Shown: piece after piece, positions 50,911 to 58,984 of the stretch | Position numbering within the stretch: position 1 is the first letter of the stretch | Layout: each line of letters begins with the position of its first letter | Assembly (NCBI RefSeq): GCF_016863095.1 | Contig: NZ_BOOF01000053.1 | Span: 1-64,000, forward strand | Origin: Microbispora siamensis | GTDB lineage: Bacteria; Actinomycetota; Actinomycetes; Streptosporangiales; Streptosporangiaceae | Length of the DNA stretch: 64,000 bases | Reading direction: 5' to 3' | Notes under the pieces: generated by a model | Told to the model about the DNA's origin: nothing | Seen by the model: the letters and a program-made list of their open reading frames with translations, nothing else | Database searches by the model: none | Made by a program: the position numbers and the translations under genes

Positions 50911-52082
50911 GATGTCTCCTCTTCGTAGGGCAGGCCTACGTAGTTCTCCGCCAGCGTCGTCCCGGCCGCCTCTGAGGACGTCACGTAGTCGAGGTAGGAG
51001 GTCTGCAGCCGCCGGGCGTAGGCGTCGTCGGACTCGAACGTGTGCAGCAGCGTCGTCATCCACCACGAGAAGTGCTGCGCCCGCCACACCCGGGGCAGGC
51101 AGGCCCGCGAGTAGCCGTCCAGCGCCTCCGTCGAGCCGTCGGCGAAGAAGCGGGCCAGCGCCTCGGTCAGCACCCGCACGTCGGCCACCGCCAGGTTGAG
51201 CCCCTTCGCGCCGGTCGGCGGCACGATGTGGGCCGCGTCCCCGGCCAGGAACAGCCGGCCGTGCTGCATGGGCTCGGCCACGAAGCCGCGCATCGGGGTG
51301 ATCCCTCTTTCGACGATGTCGCCGGTCGCGAGGGTGAAGCCGGGCACGGTCTCCAGCCGGGCCCGCAGCTCGGCCCAGATCCGCTCGTCGGGCCACGCTT
51401 CGAGGTCCTCGTCGGGCGCCACCTGGAGGTAGAAGCGGCTGATCTCCGGGGAGCGCATGCTGTGCAGCGCGAAGCCGCGCTCGGTTCGCGCGTAGATCAG
51501 CTCTTCCGACGACGGCTTGACCCTGGCGAGGATGCCGAGCCAGGCGAAGGGGTAGTCGCGGCGATACTCGGTCAGCACGCCCTCGGGGATCGACGCCCGG
51601 GACACGCCGTGGAAGCCGTCGCACCCCGCGATCACGTCGCAGTCCAGCCGCTCGCCCCCGAAAGTGAGGTACGGCCGGTCGGTGTCGATGTCGTGCAGGG
51701 CCACGTCGTCCACCTCGAAGCGGACGTCGCCCCCGGCCGCCAGCCGGGCGGCGATCAGGTCCTTGACCACCTCCTGCTGGCCGTACACGGTGATGGACCG
51801 GCCGGGCACCAGCCGCTCGAAGGCGATCCGGTGGCCCGCTCCGCCGTACCGCAGCTCGATGCCGTGGTGGGGCAGGCCCTCCCGCTTCAGCCGCTCGCCC
51901 ACGCCCGCCTCGACGAGCGTGTCCACCGTGCCCTGTTCGAGCACCCCCGCCCGCACCCGCCGCTCGACGTACTCCCTGCTGCGGCGTTCGAGCACGACGG
52001 ACTCGATCCCGCGCAGATGGAGCAGATGGGAGAGCAGCAGGCCGGCCGGTCCGGCCCCGATGATCCCGACCTGAGTTCGCAT
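50907..52082 (-). CDS. pobA: 4-hydroxybenzoate 3-monooxygenase
   Basis: 391 residues, the standard PobA length. Flavoprotein hydroxylase converting 4-hydroxybenzoate to protocatechuate with NAD(P)H and O2. FAD motif GIIGAGPAGLLLSHLLHLRG at residues 6-25, RAGVLEQGTVDTL with the substrate-side loop, CDVIAGCDGFHGVSRASIPE, and GDAAHIVPPTGAKGLNLAVA near 285-305. SFAWLGI-type text (YPFAWLGILARVKPSSEELI) and a Tyr-rich active site are in place. First gene of the eight-gene minus-strand operon, divergent from the IclR regulator; a 17-bp palindrome lies in the 69-bp gap. Confidence 0.95.
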   Translation of the reverse strand: MRTQVGIIGAGPAGLLLSHLLHLRGIESVVLERRSREYVERRVRAGVLEQGTVDTLVEAGVGERLKREGLPHHGIELRYGGAGHRIAFERLVPGRSITVYGQQEVVKDLIAARLAAGGDVRFEVDDVALHDIDTDRPYLTFGGERLDCDVIAGCDGFHGVSRASIPEGVLTEYRRDYPFAWLGILARVKPSSEELIYARTERGFALHSMRSPEISRFYLQVAPDEDLEAWPDERIWAELRARLETVPGFTLATGDIVERGITPMRGFVAEPMQHGRLFLAGDAAHIVPPTGAKGLNLAVADVRVLTEALARFFADGSTEALDGYSRACLPRVWRAQHFSWWMTTLLHTFESDDAYARRLQTSYLDYVTSSEAAGTTLAENYVGLPYEEETS

Positions 52083-52124
52083 GGCTCAAGCATCGGGAGC
52101 ATCCGCCGTCCCGCGTAGGCTTTG

Positions 52125-52141
52125 CTTCTACTGAGTGGAAG
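52125..52141. promoter_or_regulatory. Palindrome between pobA and the IclR gene, candidate operator
   Basis: CTTCTACT-G-AGTGGAAG: seven of eight pairs match around a central G. It lies 43 bases from the pobA start and 11 bases from the IclR start, overlapping the place where both promoters should be. IclR-family PobR/PcaR proteins bind palindromes of this size. Confidence 0.6.
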
Positions 52142-52151
52142 AAGGAGTCAC

Positions 52152-52937
52152 ATGGCCGGTGGCGCGCGCGACCTGGGGCGTTCCGTGACGTCCCGGGTAC
52201 TGGCCATCCTCGGCGCCTTCGACGCCCATCATCCGCGGCTCACGCTGACGGAGATCGCCGGGCGGACCGGCATGGCGCTCAGCACCGTCCACCGGCTCGT
52301 CGCAGAGCTGGAGGAGTGGCGCGCCCTGCGCCGCGGCGCCGACGGGCGCTACCAGATCGGCCGCCGCCTGTGGGAGCTGGGACAGCTCGCCCCCGACCCC
52401 CTGCAGGAGGTCGCGCACCCCTGGCTGCAGGAGCTGTTCGGCGGCACCGGCGAGAACGTCCACCTGGCGGTGCGCGACGGGGTCGAGGTGCTCTACGTGG
52501 ACAAGGTGTACGGCAAGCGGGCCGTGCCGATCGTCTCGCGTACCGGCTCGCGCCTGCCCATGCATCCGACCGGCGTCGGCAAGGCGCTGCTCGCCTTCGA
52601 GCCGGCCTGGTTCGTCACGTCCTACCTGTCCCGTCCGCTGGAGCGGCCGACCCCGCACACCATCACCGAGCCGGGCCGGCTGGCCCGCGAGCTGGCCCAG
52701 GTGCGCGCCCAGGGGTACGCCACGACCCACGAGGAGATGACGCTCGGCTCCTGCTCGGCCGCCGCGCCGGTGCTGGTCGGGGACCGGCCCGTCGCGGCCG
52801 TCGGCATCGTGGTGTCCTCGCGGCGGGTGCGCGAACTGCCCCGCCTGGTCGATCCGCTGCTGGCGGTCGCGGCCCGCATCGCCGGCGACTACCGGGCCGC
52901 CGTGGCCGGTCCCCCGAAATCGATCAACGTTCGTTAA
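52152..52937 (+). CDS. IclR-family regulator, PcaR/PobR-like
   Basis: 261 residues from ATG 52152 (AAGGAG five bases upstream). N-terminal winged helix: SRVLAILGAFDAHHPRLTLT, IAGRTGMALSTVHRLVAELE, then YQIGRRLWELGQLAPDP. The C-terminal IclR effector domain has VHLAVRDGVEVLYVDKVYGK, RLPMHPTGVGKALLAF and GSCSAAAPVLVGDRPVAAVG. Such regulators respond to 4-hydroxybenzoate, protocatechuate or beta-ketoadipate and usually control the divergent operon, here pobA-pcaHGBDC. It is followed after 34 bases by a methyltransferase gene of unrelated type. Activator or repressor action cannot be told from sequence. Confidence 0.88.
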   Translation: MAGGARDLGRSVTSRVLAILGAFDAHHPRLTLTEIAGRTGMALSTVHRLVAELEEWRALRRGADGRYQIGRRLWELGQLAPDPLQEVAHPWLQELFGGTGENVHLAVRDGVEVLYVDKVYGKRAVPIVSRTGSRLPMHPTGVGKALLAFEPAWFVTSYLSRPLERPTPHTITEPGRLARELAQVRAQGYATTHEEMTLGSCSAAAPVLVGDRPVAAVGIVVSSRRVRELPRLVDPLLAVAARIAGDYRAAVAGPPKSINVR

Positions 52938-52971
52938 GATCGGCGGCGAACGTGAGAAAAGGGGATCGCGG

Positions 52972-53775
52972 GTGGGCCGGGACGAGGAAGCGCTGAAGGC
53001 CATCGACTTCTCCACGCCGAGTGTGGCGCGGATCTACGACTGGTGGCTGGGCGGCAAGGACAACTTCGCGGTGGACAGGGCCGCCGCCGAGAAGCTGCTC
53101 GAGCTGGTCGGCTCCGACGGCCGCCTCGTGATCAGGCAGAACCGGGAGTTCCTCGGCCGCGCCGTCCGCTTCCTCAGCGAGGCGGGCATCCGGCAGTTCC
53201 TCGACCTCGGCACCGGTATCCCCACGCAGGGCAACGTCCACGAGGTCGCCCACGAGGTCGATCCCGAGGCGACCGTCGTCTACGTCGACAACGACCCCAT
53301 CGTCGCCGCGCACGGCCGGGCGCTGCTCACCGGCAGCGGCCGTACGGGCGTGGTGCAGGCCGACATGCGCGACCCGGACAAGATCGTCGAAAGCCCGATC
53401 ACGAAGGAACTGATCGACTTCAGCAAGCCCGTGGCCGTGCTGTTCGTCGCGGTGCTGCACTTCGTGGACGACGACGACGCCGAGCGGGTCGTGGCCTACT
53501 TCCGCGAGCGCATGGCCCCCGGCAGCTACCTCGTCATCTCCCACGGCACCCAGGGCCGCCTGAGCGAGGACACGATCACCGAGACCCGGGCGGTGTACGA
53601 GAAGTCCACGGCCGCGCTCCGCGACCGCACGCCGGAGCACATCGCCCGGTTCTTCACCGGGTTCGAGCTGGTCGAGCCGGGGCTGGTCGACGTGGCCGAC
53701 TGGCGCAACGACAGCGACTTCGTCGAGCACAGCAAGGGCGGCTACGTCCTCGGCGGCGTCGGCCGGCTGGCCTGA
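52972..53775 (+). CDS. DUF574-family SAM-dependent methyltransferase
   Basis: 267 residues from GTG 52972 after GGGGAT. Actinobacteria-specific family (DUF574, Methyltransf_19): STPSVARIYDWWLGGKDNFA near residues 11-30 is the family hallmark, followed by RFLSEAGIRQFLDLGTGIPT (SAM loop), VVYVDNDPIVAAHGRAL, and VLFVAVLHFVDDDDAERVVA. Substrate is unknown; members are abundant in sporulating actinomycetes, often beside XRE/DUF397 pairs, which are absent here. Its 3' end overlaps the convergent OsmC gene by 34 bases. Confidence 0.88.
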   Translation: MGRDEEALKAIDFSTPSVARIYDWWLGGKDNFAVDRAAAEKLLELVGSDGRLVIRQNREFLGRAVRFLSEAGIRQFLDLGTGIPTQGNVHEVAHEVDPEATVVYVDNDPIVAAHGRALLTGSGRTGVVQADMRDPDKIVESPITKELIDFSKPVAVLFVAVLHFVDDDDAERVVAYFRERMAPGSYLVISHGTQGRLSEDTITETRAVYEKSTAALRDRTPEHIARFFTGFELVEPGLVDVADWRNDSDFVEHSKGGYVLGGVGRLA

Positions 53776-54182
53776 GCGGCCTGGCGGACCTCGAACGTGA
53801 CCTGCGGCGGCACCCGCAGCGTGGCGCAGACGGCGCAGTGCTCCAGGACCGACAGGAGTGAGGCGCGCAGGCCCGCGGGCAGGCCGGGGGCGTCCACCGA
53901 CAGCTCGATGGAGTCGATCCGCCCCGGACAGACGCCCAGGCCGTACCGCGCGGTCACGCCCACCCCGGCGGGCAGCTGACGGTGGCGCAGGTAGCGTTCC
54001 GCGCAGCAGGCGACGCCCGCGGCCACGCTGCCCACGAACAGCTCGGCCGGAGTGGGGCCGGTGTCGCTCCCGCCGACGTCCGCGGGCTGGTCGGTGCGGA
54101 TCACGTGGCGTCCGATCCGGACGTCGAACCGGTCGGCTCCGTGCCAGGCGACCCGGATGACACCGTCACGCGGCTCACTCAT
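53742..54182 (-). CDS. OsmC family protein
   Basis: 146 residues from the ATG at 54182; the upstream frame is not conserved. OsmC/Ohr fold, cytosolic. The first redox Cys is in AGVACCAERYLRHRQL near residue 60 (two adjacent Cys), the second in LEHCAVCATLRVPPQ near residue 119. Ohr-type enzymes reduce organic hydroperoxides; OsmC-type proteins have the extra DTGPTPAELFVGSVAAG segment seen here. Both reactive Cys are kept, so peroxidase activity is plausible. The last ~11 codons overlap the convergent methyltransferase gene. It is divergent from the DosS-like sensor kinase with 166 bp between. Confidence 0.83.
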   Translation of the reverse strand: MSEPRDGVIRVAWHGADRFDVRIGRHVIRTDQPADVGGSDTGPTPAELFVGSVAAGVACCAERYLRHRQLPAGVGVTARYGLGVCPGRIDSIELSVDAPGLPAGLRASLLSVLEHCAVCATLRVPPQVTFEVRQAAQASRPTPPRT

Positions 54183-54348
54183 GGCGCACCCCCGCGTCCG
54201 ATTCGGCTCTATCCGAGTATGTCCGTGGCGGGCGGTGGGTGGGCGCATACGGACCGTAAGAAGCCGGTCGCGACCTGGCAAAGAGCAGGAGCCCGGAGTG
54301 CCCCGGTTTGCGACACTCCAACTGTGGGGGCCGACGGGGGAGCGGACC

Positions 54349-56034
54349 ATGATCCCGCAGACGCACCTGGACGGGCTGCTGGCCGAGCTGCACACGAGGT
54401 TGCAGGCGGTCCTGTCGACGCGTGACCGTGTGCACGCGTTGCTGGAGGCGGTCGTCTCGGTGGGCGGGGACCTCGATCTGGAGACCGTGCTGCGCCGGAT
54501 CGTGGAGACCGCCGCCGCGCTGGTCGACGCCCGATACGGCGCGCTCGGCGTGATCGGGGAGGACGACACCCTCGCCCGCTTCATCCCCGTGGGGCTGAGC
54601 GAGGAGGAGATCGCCGGCATCGAGCACTGGCCCCACGGCCTGGGCCTGCTCGGGCTGCTGATCAAGGAACCCCGGCCGCTGCGGCTGGCTCGCATCCGCG
54701 ACCACCCCGAGTCGTACGGCTTCCCGCCCGGCCACCCCCCGATGACCGCCTTCCTCGGCGTGCCCGTACGCGTCCGGGGCGAGCTGTTCGGCAACCTCTA
54801 CCTGACGGAGAAGCGCGGGGGAGGGGAGTTCGACGCGGACGACGAGGCGATCGTCGTGGCCCTCGCCAGCGCCGCCGGGGTGGCGATCGAGAACGCCCGC
54901 CTGTACGAGGACACCCGCCGCAGGGAGACCTGGCTGCAGGCGTCCGCGGAGATCACGAGGAGCCTGCTGTCCGGCGCCGAGACCCCGCGGGTGCTGACGC
55001 TGATCGCCCGCCGCGCCCGGCAGATGGCCGGCGCCGACGTGGTGGCGATCCTGCTGCCGGAGGACGACGGCCGGACGCTGCGGGTCGCGATCGCGGACGG
55101 CGTGCCCGGCTCGGCCCGGGTGCGGCGGCTGCCCGTCGAGGGCTCGCTGGCCGGGCAGGCGTTCGTCCACGCGGAGCCCCGCGTGGTCACCGACCTGGGC
55201 GACACCGACCTCCTCACGGCGGTCGGAGAGACGGGAGCGGTGTGCGCCGTGCCGCTGGGGGCCCCGGGGGCGGTGCGCGGCGTGCTGTCGCTGGGCAGGC
55301 GGCCCGGCCGCGTCCCGTTCAGCCGGCCGGAGGTGTGCATGGTGCACTCCTTCGCCGGGCACGCGGCCGTCGCGCTCGAACTGGACGAGGCACGCAGGGA
55401 CGCCGAGCGGCTCGGCCTGCTGGAGGACCGCGACCGCATCGCCAAGGACCTGCACGACGTGGTCATCCAGCGGCTGTTCGCGGTCGCGATGACGCTGACG
55501 GGCGCCGCGCGGCTGGTGGAGCACCCGGAGGCGGCCGCGCGGCTGCGGACCGCGATCGACGAACTCGACGGCACGATCCGGCAGATCCGCTCCACGATCT
55601 TCGCTTTGCGGGCCCCGGCGGGCGCCCCCGGGCTGCGTGCCCGGCTTGTCGAGCTGGTCGAGGGCGCGCGGGGGCCCCTCGGCTTCGTGCCGTCCCTGCG
55701 CATGGACGGGCAGCTCGACACCCGCGTGCCCGCACCGGTCCGGGAGCATCTGCTGGCCGTGGCGCGGGAGGCGATCTCCAACGTGGTGCGGCACGCCCAC
55801 GCCACCCGCGCCACCGTCACCGTGTGCCTGGACAAGGACCGGCTGACCCTGCTCGTGGAGGACGACGGGGTCGGCATCCCGGCGCGGGGACGCCGCAGCG
55901 GCCTGCGCAACCTGCGTGACCGCGCCGAGAGCCTGGGTGGCTCGTGCGCCGCCGAGGCCCGCGCCGCCGGGGGAACCCGCCTGTGCTGGAGCGTCCCGCT
56001 GCCGTCGACCCCGCCGACCCCGTCGACAGCGTGA
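54349..56034 (+). CDS. DosS/DevS-like GAF-domain sensor histidine kinase
   Basis: 561 residues from ATG 54349 with GGGGGAG upstream. Two GAF domains (about 45-195 and 220-360), then HisKA_3 with phospho-His in RIAKDLHDVVIQRLFAVAMT near 378-397, and HATPase with REAISNVVRHAHATRA, VEDDGVGIP and SGLRNLRDRAESLGG. DevS, DosT and their relatives bind heme in the first GAF domain to sense oxygen or redox; GAF1 here includes ALVDARYGALGVIG and FLGVPVRVRGELFGNLYLTE as in that group. No transmembrane segment. Followed by a universal stress protein gene, typical of a dormancy regulon. No response regulator gene lies adjacent. Confidence 0.87.
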   Translation: MIPQTHLDGLLAELHTRLQAVLSTRDRVHALLEAVVSVGGDLDLETVLRRIVETAAALVDARYGALGVIGEDDTLARFIPVGLSEEEIAGIEHWPHGLGLLGLLIKEPRPLRLARIRDHPESYGFPPGHPPMTAFLGVPVRVRGELFGNLYLTEKRGGGEFDADDEAIVVALASAAGVAIENARLYEDTRRRETWLQASAEITRSLLSGAETPRVLTLIARRARQMAGADVVAILLPEDDGRTLRVAIADGVPGSARVRRLPVEGSLAGQAFVHAEPRVVTDLGDTDLLTAVGETGAVCAVPLGAPGAVRGVLSLGRRPGRVPFSRPEVCMVHSFAGHAAVALELDEARRDAERLGLLEDRDRIAKDLHDVVIQRLFAVAMTLTGAARLVEHPEAAARLRTAIDELDGTIRQIRSTIFALRAPAGAPGLRARLVELVEGARGPLGFVPSLRMDGQLDTRVPAPVREHLLAVAREAISNVVRHAHATRATVTVCLDKDRLTLLVEDDGVGIPARGRRSGLRNLRDRAESLGGSCAAEARAAGGTRLCWSVPLPSTPPTPSTA

Positions 56035-56058
56035 GACGCCGTGAGGAGGCATCGCGCA

Positions 56059-56967
56059 ATGACCGAGCCGATCAGTGATTCCATCATCGATCCCGTCGTC
56101 GATCCCGCTGTCGATCCGGTCGTCGTCGGCACCGACGGGTCCGCCGGGGCGACCCGGGCGGTGGAGTGGGCGGCCGACCACGCCGGCCTGCGGGGCCTGC
56201 CCCTGCGGGTGGTCCACGCCGCCGAGCGCCTGCCGTACGACGCCCCGCGCTATCCGGTCCCCGACAGCTACGGCAGGCTGGCACCCTCCGGGCAGCAGAT
56301 CCTCGACCACGCCGAGCGGGTCGCCCGGCACCGGCGGCCCGGCCTCGATGTGACGACGGAGCTGGTCGAGGGGCGTCCGGGCCGTGTCCTGCGCGACCAG
56401 GCCGCCCGCGCCGCCGAAGTGGTGCTGGGCAGCCACGGCGCGGGCGGCTTCCCCGGCATGCTGCTCGGGTCGGTGGGCAACCAGGTCGCCGGTCACGTGG
56501 CCGTGCCGGTCGTCGTCGTACGGCCGGCGCCCCCGGAGGCGGGGGCGGAGATCGCGGTGGGGTTCGACTGCTCGGAGGCGTCCGGGCCCGCCCTGTCGTA
56601 CGCGTTCGAGGAGGCGCGGCTGCGCGGCCACCGGGTGCGTATCGTCTGCGCCTGGGAGCCGCCGGTGCCGTACGGGCCCGCGATCGCCATGGACCTGGAC
56701 GAGATGCGGCGGGCCGCGGAGGACTACGCGCGCGGCGAGCTGCGGCCGTGGCAGGGCGGGTACGCCGACGTCAAGATCGAGCTGGACATGGTACGCGCCC
56801 ATCCGGTCTCCGCGCTGCTCGGCGCGTCGTCCCGGGCCGTCCTGCTCGTCGTCGGCTCCCACGGCCGCAACGCCTTCACCGCGGCCGTGCTCGGCTCGGT
56901 GAGCCGCGCCGTGCTCGCCCACGCGCACTGCCCCGTGGCGGTGGTGCGGGGAGAGGCGCGGCGGTGA
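56059..56967 (+). CDS. Tandem universal stress protein
   Basis: 302 residues from ATG 56059, with GGAGG ten bases upstream. Two UspA domains. The first (about 20-160) has VVVGTDGSAGATRAVEWAAD and ends VVLGSHGAGGFPGMLLGSVG with N-Q-V, the ATP-binding G-x2-G-x9-GS/T loop. The second (about 165-300) has GFDCSEASGPALSYAFEEAR and VVGSHGRNAFTAAVLGSVSR. A short DPVVDPAVDPVV repeat leads into the first domain. ATP-binding members of this type are members of the DosR dormancy regulon in mycobacteria. It follows the sensor kinase by 24 bases and precedes two CBS-domain genes. Confidence 0.9.
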   Translation: MTEPISDSIIDPVVDPAVDPVVVGTDGSAGATRAVEWAADHAGLRGLPLRVVHAAERLPYDAPRYPVPDSYGRLAPSGQQILDHAERVARHRRPGLDVTTELVEGRPGRVLRDQAARAAEVVLGSHGAGGFPGMLLGSVGNQVAGHVAVPVVVVRPAPPEAGAEIAVGFDCSEASGPALSYAFEEARLRGHRVRIVCAWEPPVPYGPAIAMDLDEMRRAAEDYARGELRPWQGGYADVKIELDMVRAHPVSALLGASSRAVLLVVGSHGRNAFTAAVLGSVSRAVLAHAHCPVAVVRGEARR

Positions 56968-56968
56968 G

Positions 56969-57529
56969 TCACCGGATGAGCCGGGCCGGCCGCAGGCCCG
57001 GGACGGTCCGCGCCAGCAGGTCGGCCACGTGCCCGGGGCCCTGGCCCTCGGGGCCGAGCACGTCGATCTCGCCGTCGCGGACGGTCACCTCCCAGGACGT
57101 CTCGGAGGGGTAGCGCTCGCGCAGGGCGGCCAGGACGGCCTCGCGCAGCTCGTCGTCCGACCTGGCCAGCAGCGCCATGAGGTCGCGGCGGCTGACCATG
57201 CCGACGACCCGCTCGTCGCGCAGCACGGGCACGCTCTTGATCCTTTTGGCGATCATCAGGTCCGTCAGCACCCGCGCGTCGGTGGTGTCCTCGACCGTGC
57301 TCACCTGGCGGGACATGACGTCTCCCACGGTGCGGGGCGGCGAGGCGCCCGGCGCGAAGGCGCCGCACAGCAGGTCGATCTCGCTGACCATCCCGACCAG
57401 CTCCCCGTGCTCCCCGAGCACGGGGGCGGCCGTGATGCCGTGGTCGTACAGCGTCCGGATCGCCCGTCGCATGGAGTCGTCGCGGCGCAACGTGATCGCC
57501 GGGCTGCTCATGACCTCGCCGGCCAGCAT
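56969..57529 (-). CDS. CBS-domain protein with BON-like C-terminus
   Basis: 186 residues. Two CBS domains fill residues 1-130: MLAGEVMSSPAITLRRDDSM ... GMVSEIDLL, then TVGDVMSRQVSTVEDTTDAR ... VVGMVSRRDLMALLARSD. They bind adenine nucleotides. The last ~55 residues (LREAVLAALRERYPSETSWE then VTVRDGEIDVLG) have a BON-like pattern. This layout recurs among hypoxia and stress proteins of actinomycetes. It is convergent with the universal stress gene (stop adjacent) and divergent from the second CBS gene. Confidence 0.87.
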   Translation of the reverse strand: MLAGEVMSSPAITLRRDDSMRRAIRTLYDHGITAAPVLGEHGELVGMVSEIDLLCGAFAPGASPPRTVGDVMSRQVSTVEDTTDARVLTDLMIAKRIKSVPVLRDERVVGMVSRRDLMALLARSDDELREAVLAALRERYPSETSWEVTVRDGEIDVLGPEGQGPGHVADLLARTVPGLRPARLIR

Positions 57530-57690
57530 GGCCCACCTCCCGCGTCCGTCGCCGTCCTGGACGTTGCACGGTCATTCCATCGTCGCCCGGGTCGTACGGG
57601 CAGGTGCCGGAGGTCCCCGGCCGTCGGGTCTTTGGGCCCTGCGGCGGCCGCGCTCACGGTGGTCGGATGGAGATGGCCCGGGGAGGAACG

Positions 57691-58197
57691 ATGACCGTAG
57701 AAGCCATGACCGCCGCCGATGTGATGAGCAGGGTGCTCGTGACCGTGAAGCCGGACGAGTCGCCGCTCATGGCCTGGGAACTCATGCGCCGCGGGTCGAT
57801 GCATCACCTGCCCGTGGTGGATGCGAATTCCCGCATCATCGGCGTGCTCACGCGAGAGGACATCGCGGCCCACTGGTCGGGCGGACCGGCGGAGCAGTCG
57901 AGCAGCCAGGTGCGGCAGTTGTTGTCCGGGCGCAGGTGCCCGCATGTGCCGCCCGATGCCTCGCTCCCCGCCGTGGCGGCCGTCATGCTGGAGTCGGCGG
58001 TGGACGTCGTCCCGGTCATCGGGGCCTCCGGCGCCCTGCAGGGTCTCGTCACCGTGACCGACGTGCTCGTGGCGGTCGCGGGCAGGCGGGGGGCCTCGCC
58101 CCGGCACGAGGAGGTGTCGGCAGGGATGTTCCGCCTTGAGCCGGTGCTGCCGCCGAAGCCCTCGCGGACCGCCGAGGACCAGCAGCAGGGACCGTGA
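57691..58197 (+). CDS. CBS-domain protein
   Basis: 168 residues from ATG 57691 (GGGGAGGAACG upstream). Two CBS repeats: TAADVMSRVLVTVKPDESPL ... RIIGVLTREDIAAHW and LLSGRRCPHVPPDASLPAVA ... LQGLVTVTDVLVAVAG. MHHLPVVD supplies the usual ligand-facing strand. No catalytic domain is attached. With the sensor kinase, universal stress protein and other CBS protein it makes a dormancy-like group. Its stop overlaps (GTGA) a short open frame that looks like the tail of a mycothiol dehydrogenase. Confidence 0.87.
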   Translation: MTVEAMTAADVMSRVLVTVKPDESPLMAWELMRRGSMHHLPVVDANSRIIGVLTREDIAAHWSGGPAEQSSSQVRQLLSGRRCPHVPPDASLPAVAAVMLESAVDVVPVIGASGALQGLVTVTDVLVAVAGRRGASPRHEEVSAGMFRLEPVLPPKPSRTAEDQQQGP

Positions 58198-58250
58198 TCC
58201 CGGTCGTGCACAATGGGTGCATGCTCCGCACGGTGGTGATCTTCAAGTGA
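58194..58250 (+). pseudogene. MscR (mycothiol-dependent formaldehyde dehydrogenase) C-terminal remnant
   Basis: Open frame from GTG 58194 reading VIPVVHNGCMLRTVVIFK and stop. The end resembles the C-terminus of S-(hydroxymethyl)mycothiol dehydrogenase (pattern MHxGxVLRxVVxx). The MBL hydrolase that normally follows mscR starts in the GTGA overlap at its end, exactly as in intact pairs. All the rest of mscR is missing, so the 5' part was deleted or the CBS end was joined here. It might still serve as a translated coupling peptide. Confidence 0.6.
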
Positions 58251-58876
58251 GTGCCCGTATCGACCATGCTGTCACGTCGGGCACCTTCAGCCTGGACGGC
58301 CAGACCTTCGACGTCGACAACAACGTGTGGGTGCTCGGCGACGACACCGAGTGCGTGGTGTTCGACGCTCCCCACGACGTCAAGGCGATCACGGACGTGG
58401 TCGCGGGCCGGCGCGTCCTGGCCATCCTCGCCACCCACGCCCACGACGACCACGTGCGGGTCGCGCCGGAACTGTCGGAGGCCACCGGGGCGCCCGTCCT
58501 GCTGCACCCGGCCGACCTGCCGGTCTGGCGGCTCACCCACCCCGATCGCGAGCCCGGCGGCACGCTGTCCGACGGCCAGGTCATCGAGGTCGCCGGAACC
58601 CGCCTCGAAGTGCTCCACACCCCGGGGCACGCTCCCGGCGCCTGCTGCTTCCACGCGCCCGGCCTCGGCGCCGTGTTCACCGGCGACACCCTGTTCCAGG
58701 GCGGTCCTGGAGCCACCGGCCGCTCGTTCTCCGACTTCGGCTTGATCATCGACTCGATCCGCGACCGCCTGCTGGTCCTGCCGCCCGAGACCGTCGTCCA
58801 CACCGGCCACGGCGACAGCACGACCATCGGCGCGGAGTCGCCGCACCTCGACGAGTGGATCCGCCGGGGCCACTGA
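58247..58876 (+). CDS. MBL-fold hydrolase of the mycothiol-formaldehyde pathway
   Basis: 209 residues from GTG 58247, overlapping the MscR remnant stop. Metallo-beta-lactamase fold with ATHAHDDHVRVAPELSEATG (H-x-H-x-D-H zinc site near residues 63-68), TPGHAPGACCFHAP, FTGDTLFQGGPGATGRSFSD and VVHTGHGDSTTIGAE. This text is characteristic of the hydrolase encoded after S-(hydroxymethyl)mycothiol dehydrogenase, thought to release formate from S-formylmycothiol. Here its dehydrogenase partner is reduced to a tail, so the gene may be an orphan served by mscR elsewhere. Start alternatives exist at 58217. Confidence 0.88.
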   Translation: MSARIDHAVTSGTFSLDGQTFDVDNNVWVLGDDTECVVFDAPHDVKAITDVVAGRRVLAILATHAHDDHVRVAPELSEATGAPVLLHPADLPVWRLTHPDREPGGTLSDGQVIEVAGTRLEVLHTPGHAPGACCFHAPGLGAVFTGDTLFQGGPGATGRSFSDFGLIIDSIRDRLLVLPPETVVHTGHGDSTTIGAESPHLDEWIRRGH

Positions 58877-58944
58877 CACCCGGGCCGCGCGCGGGGTCTT
58901 GACGATCAAACGCCCCGCGGCAGACACTCACGAGACCGGCTCAC

Positions 58945-58969
58945 CCGCCCCCGACTCCGCCGGGGGCGG
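58945..58969. terminator. GC-rich hairpin downstream of the MBL gene
   Basis: CCGCCCCC and GGGGGCGG form an 8-bp perfect stem around a nine-base loop. There is no T-tract, as usual for actinomycete hairpins. It lies 68 bases past the stop and may end the MBL transcript before the arabinanase promoter region. Confidence 0.5.
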
Positions 58970-58984
58970 CGTAGGTCTCCTGAT

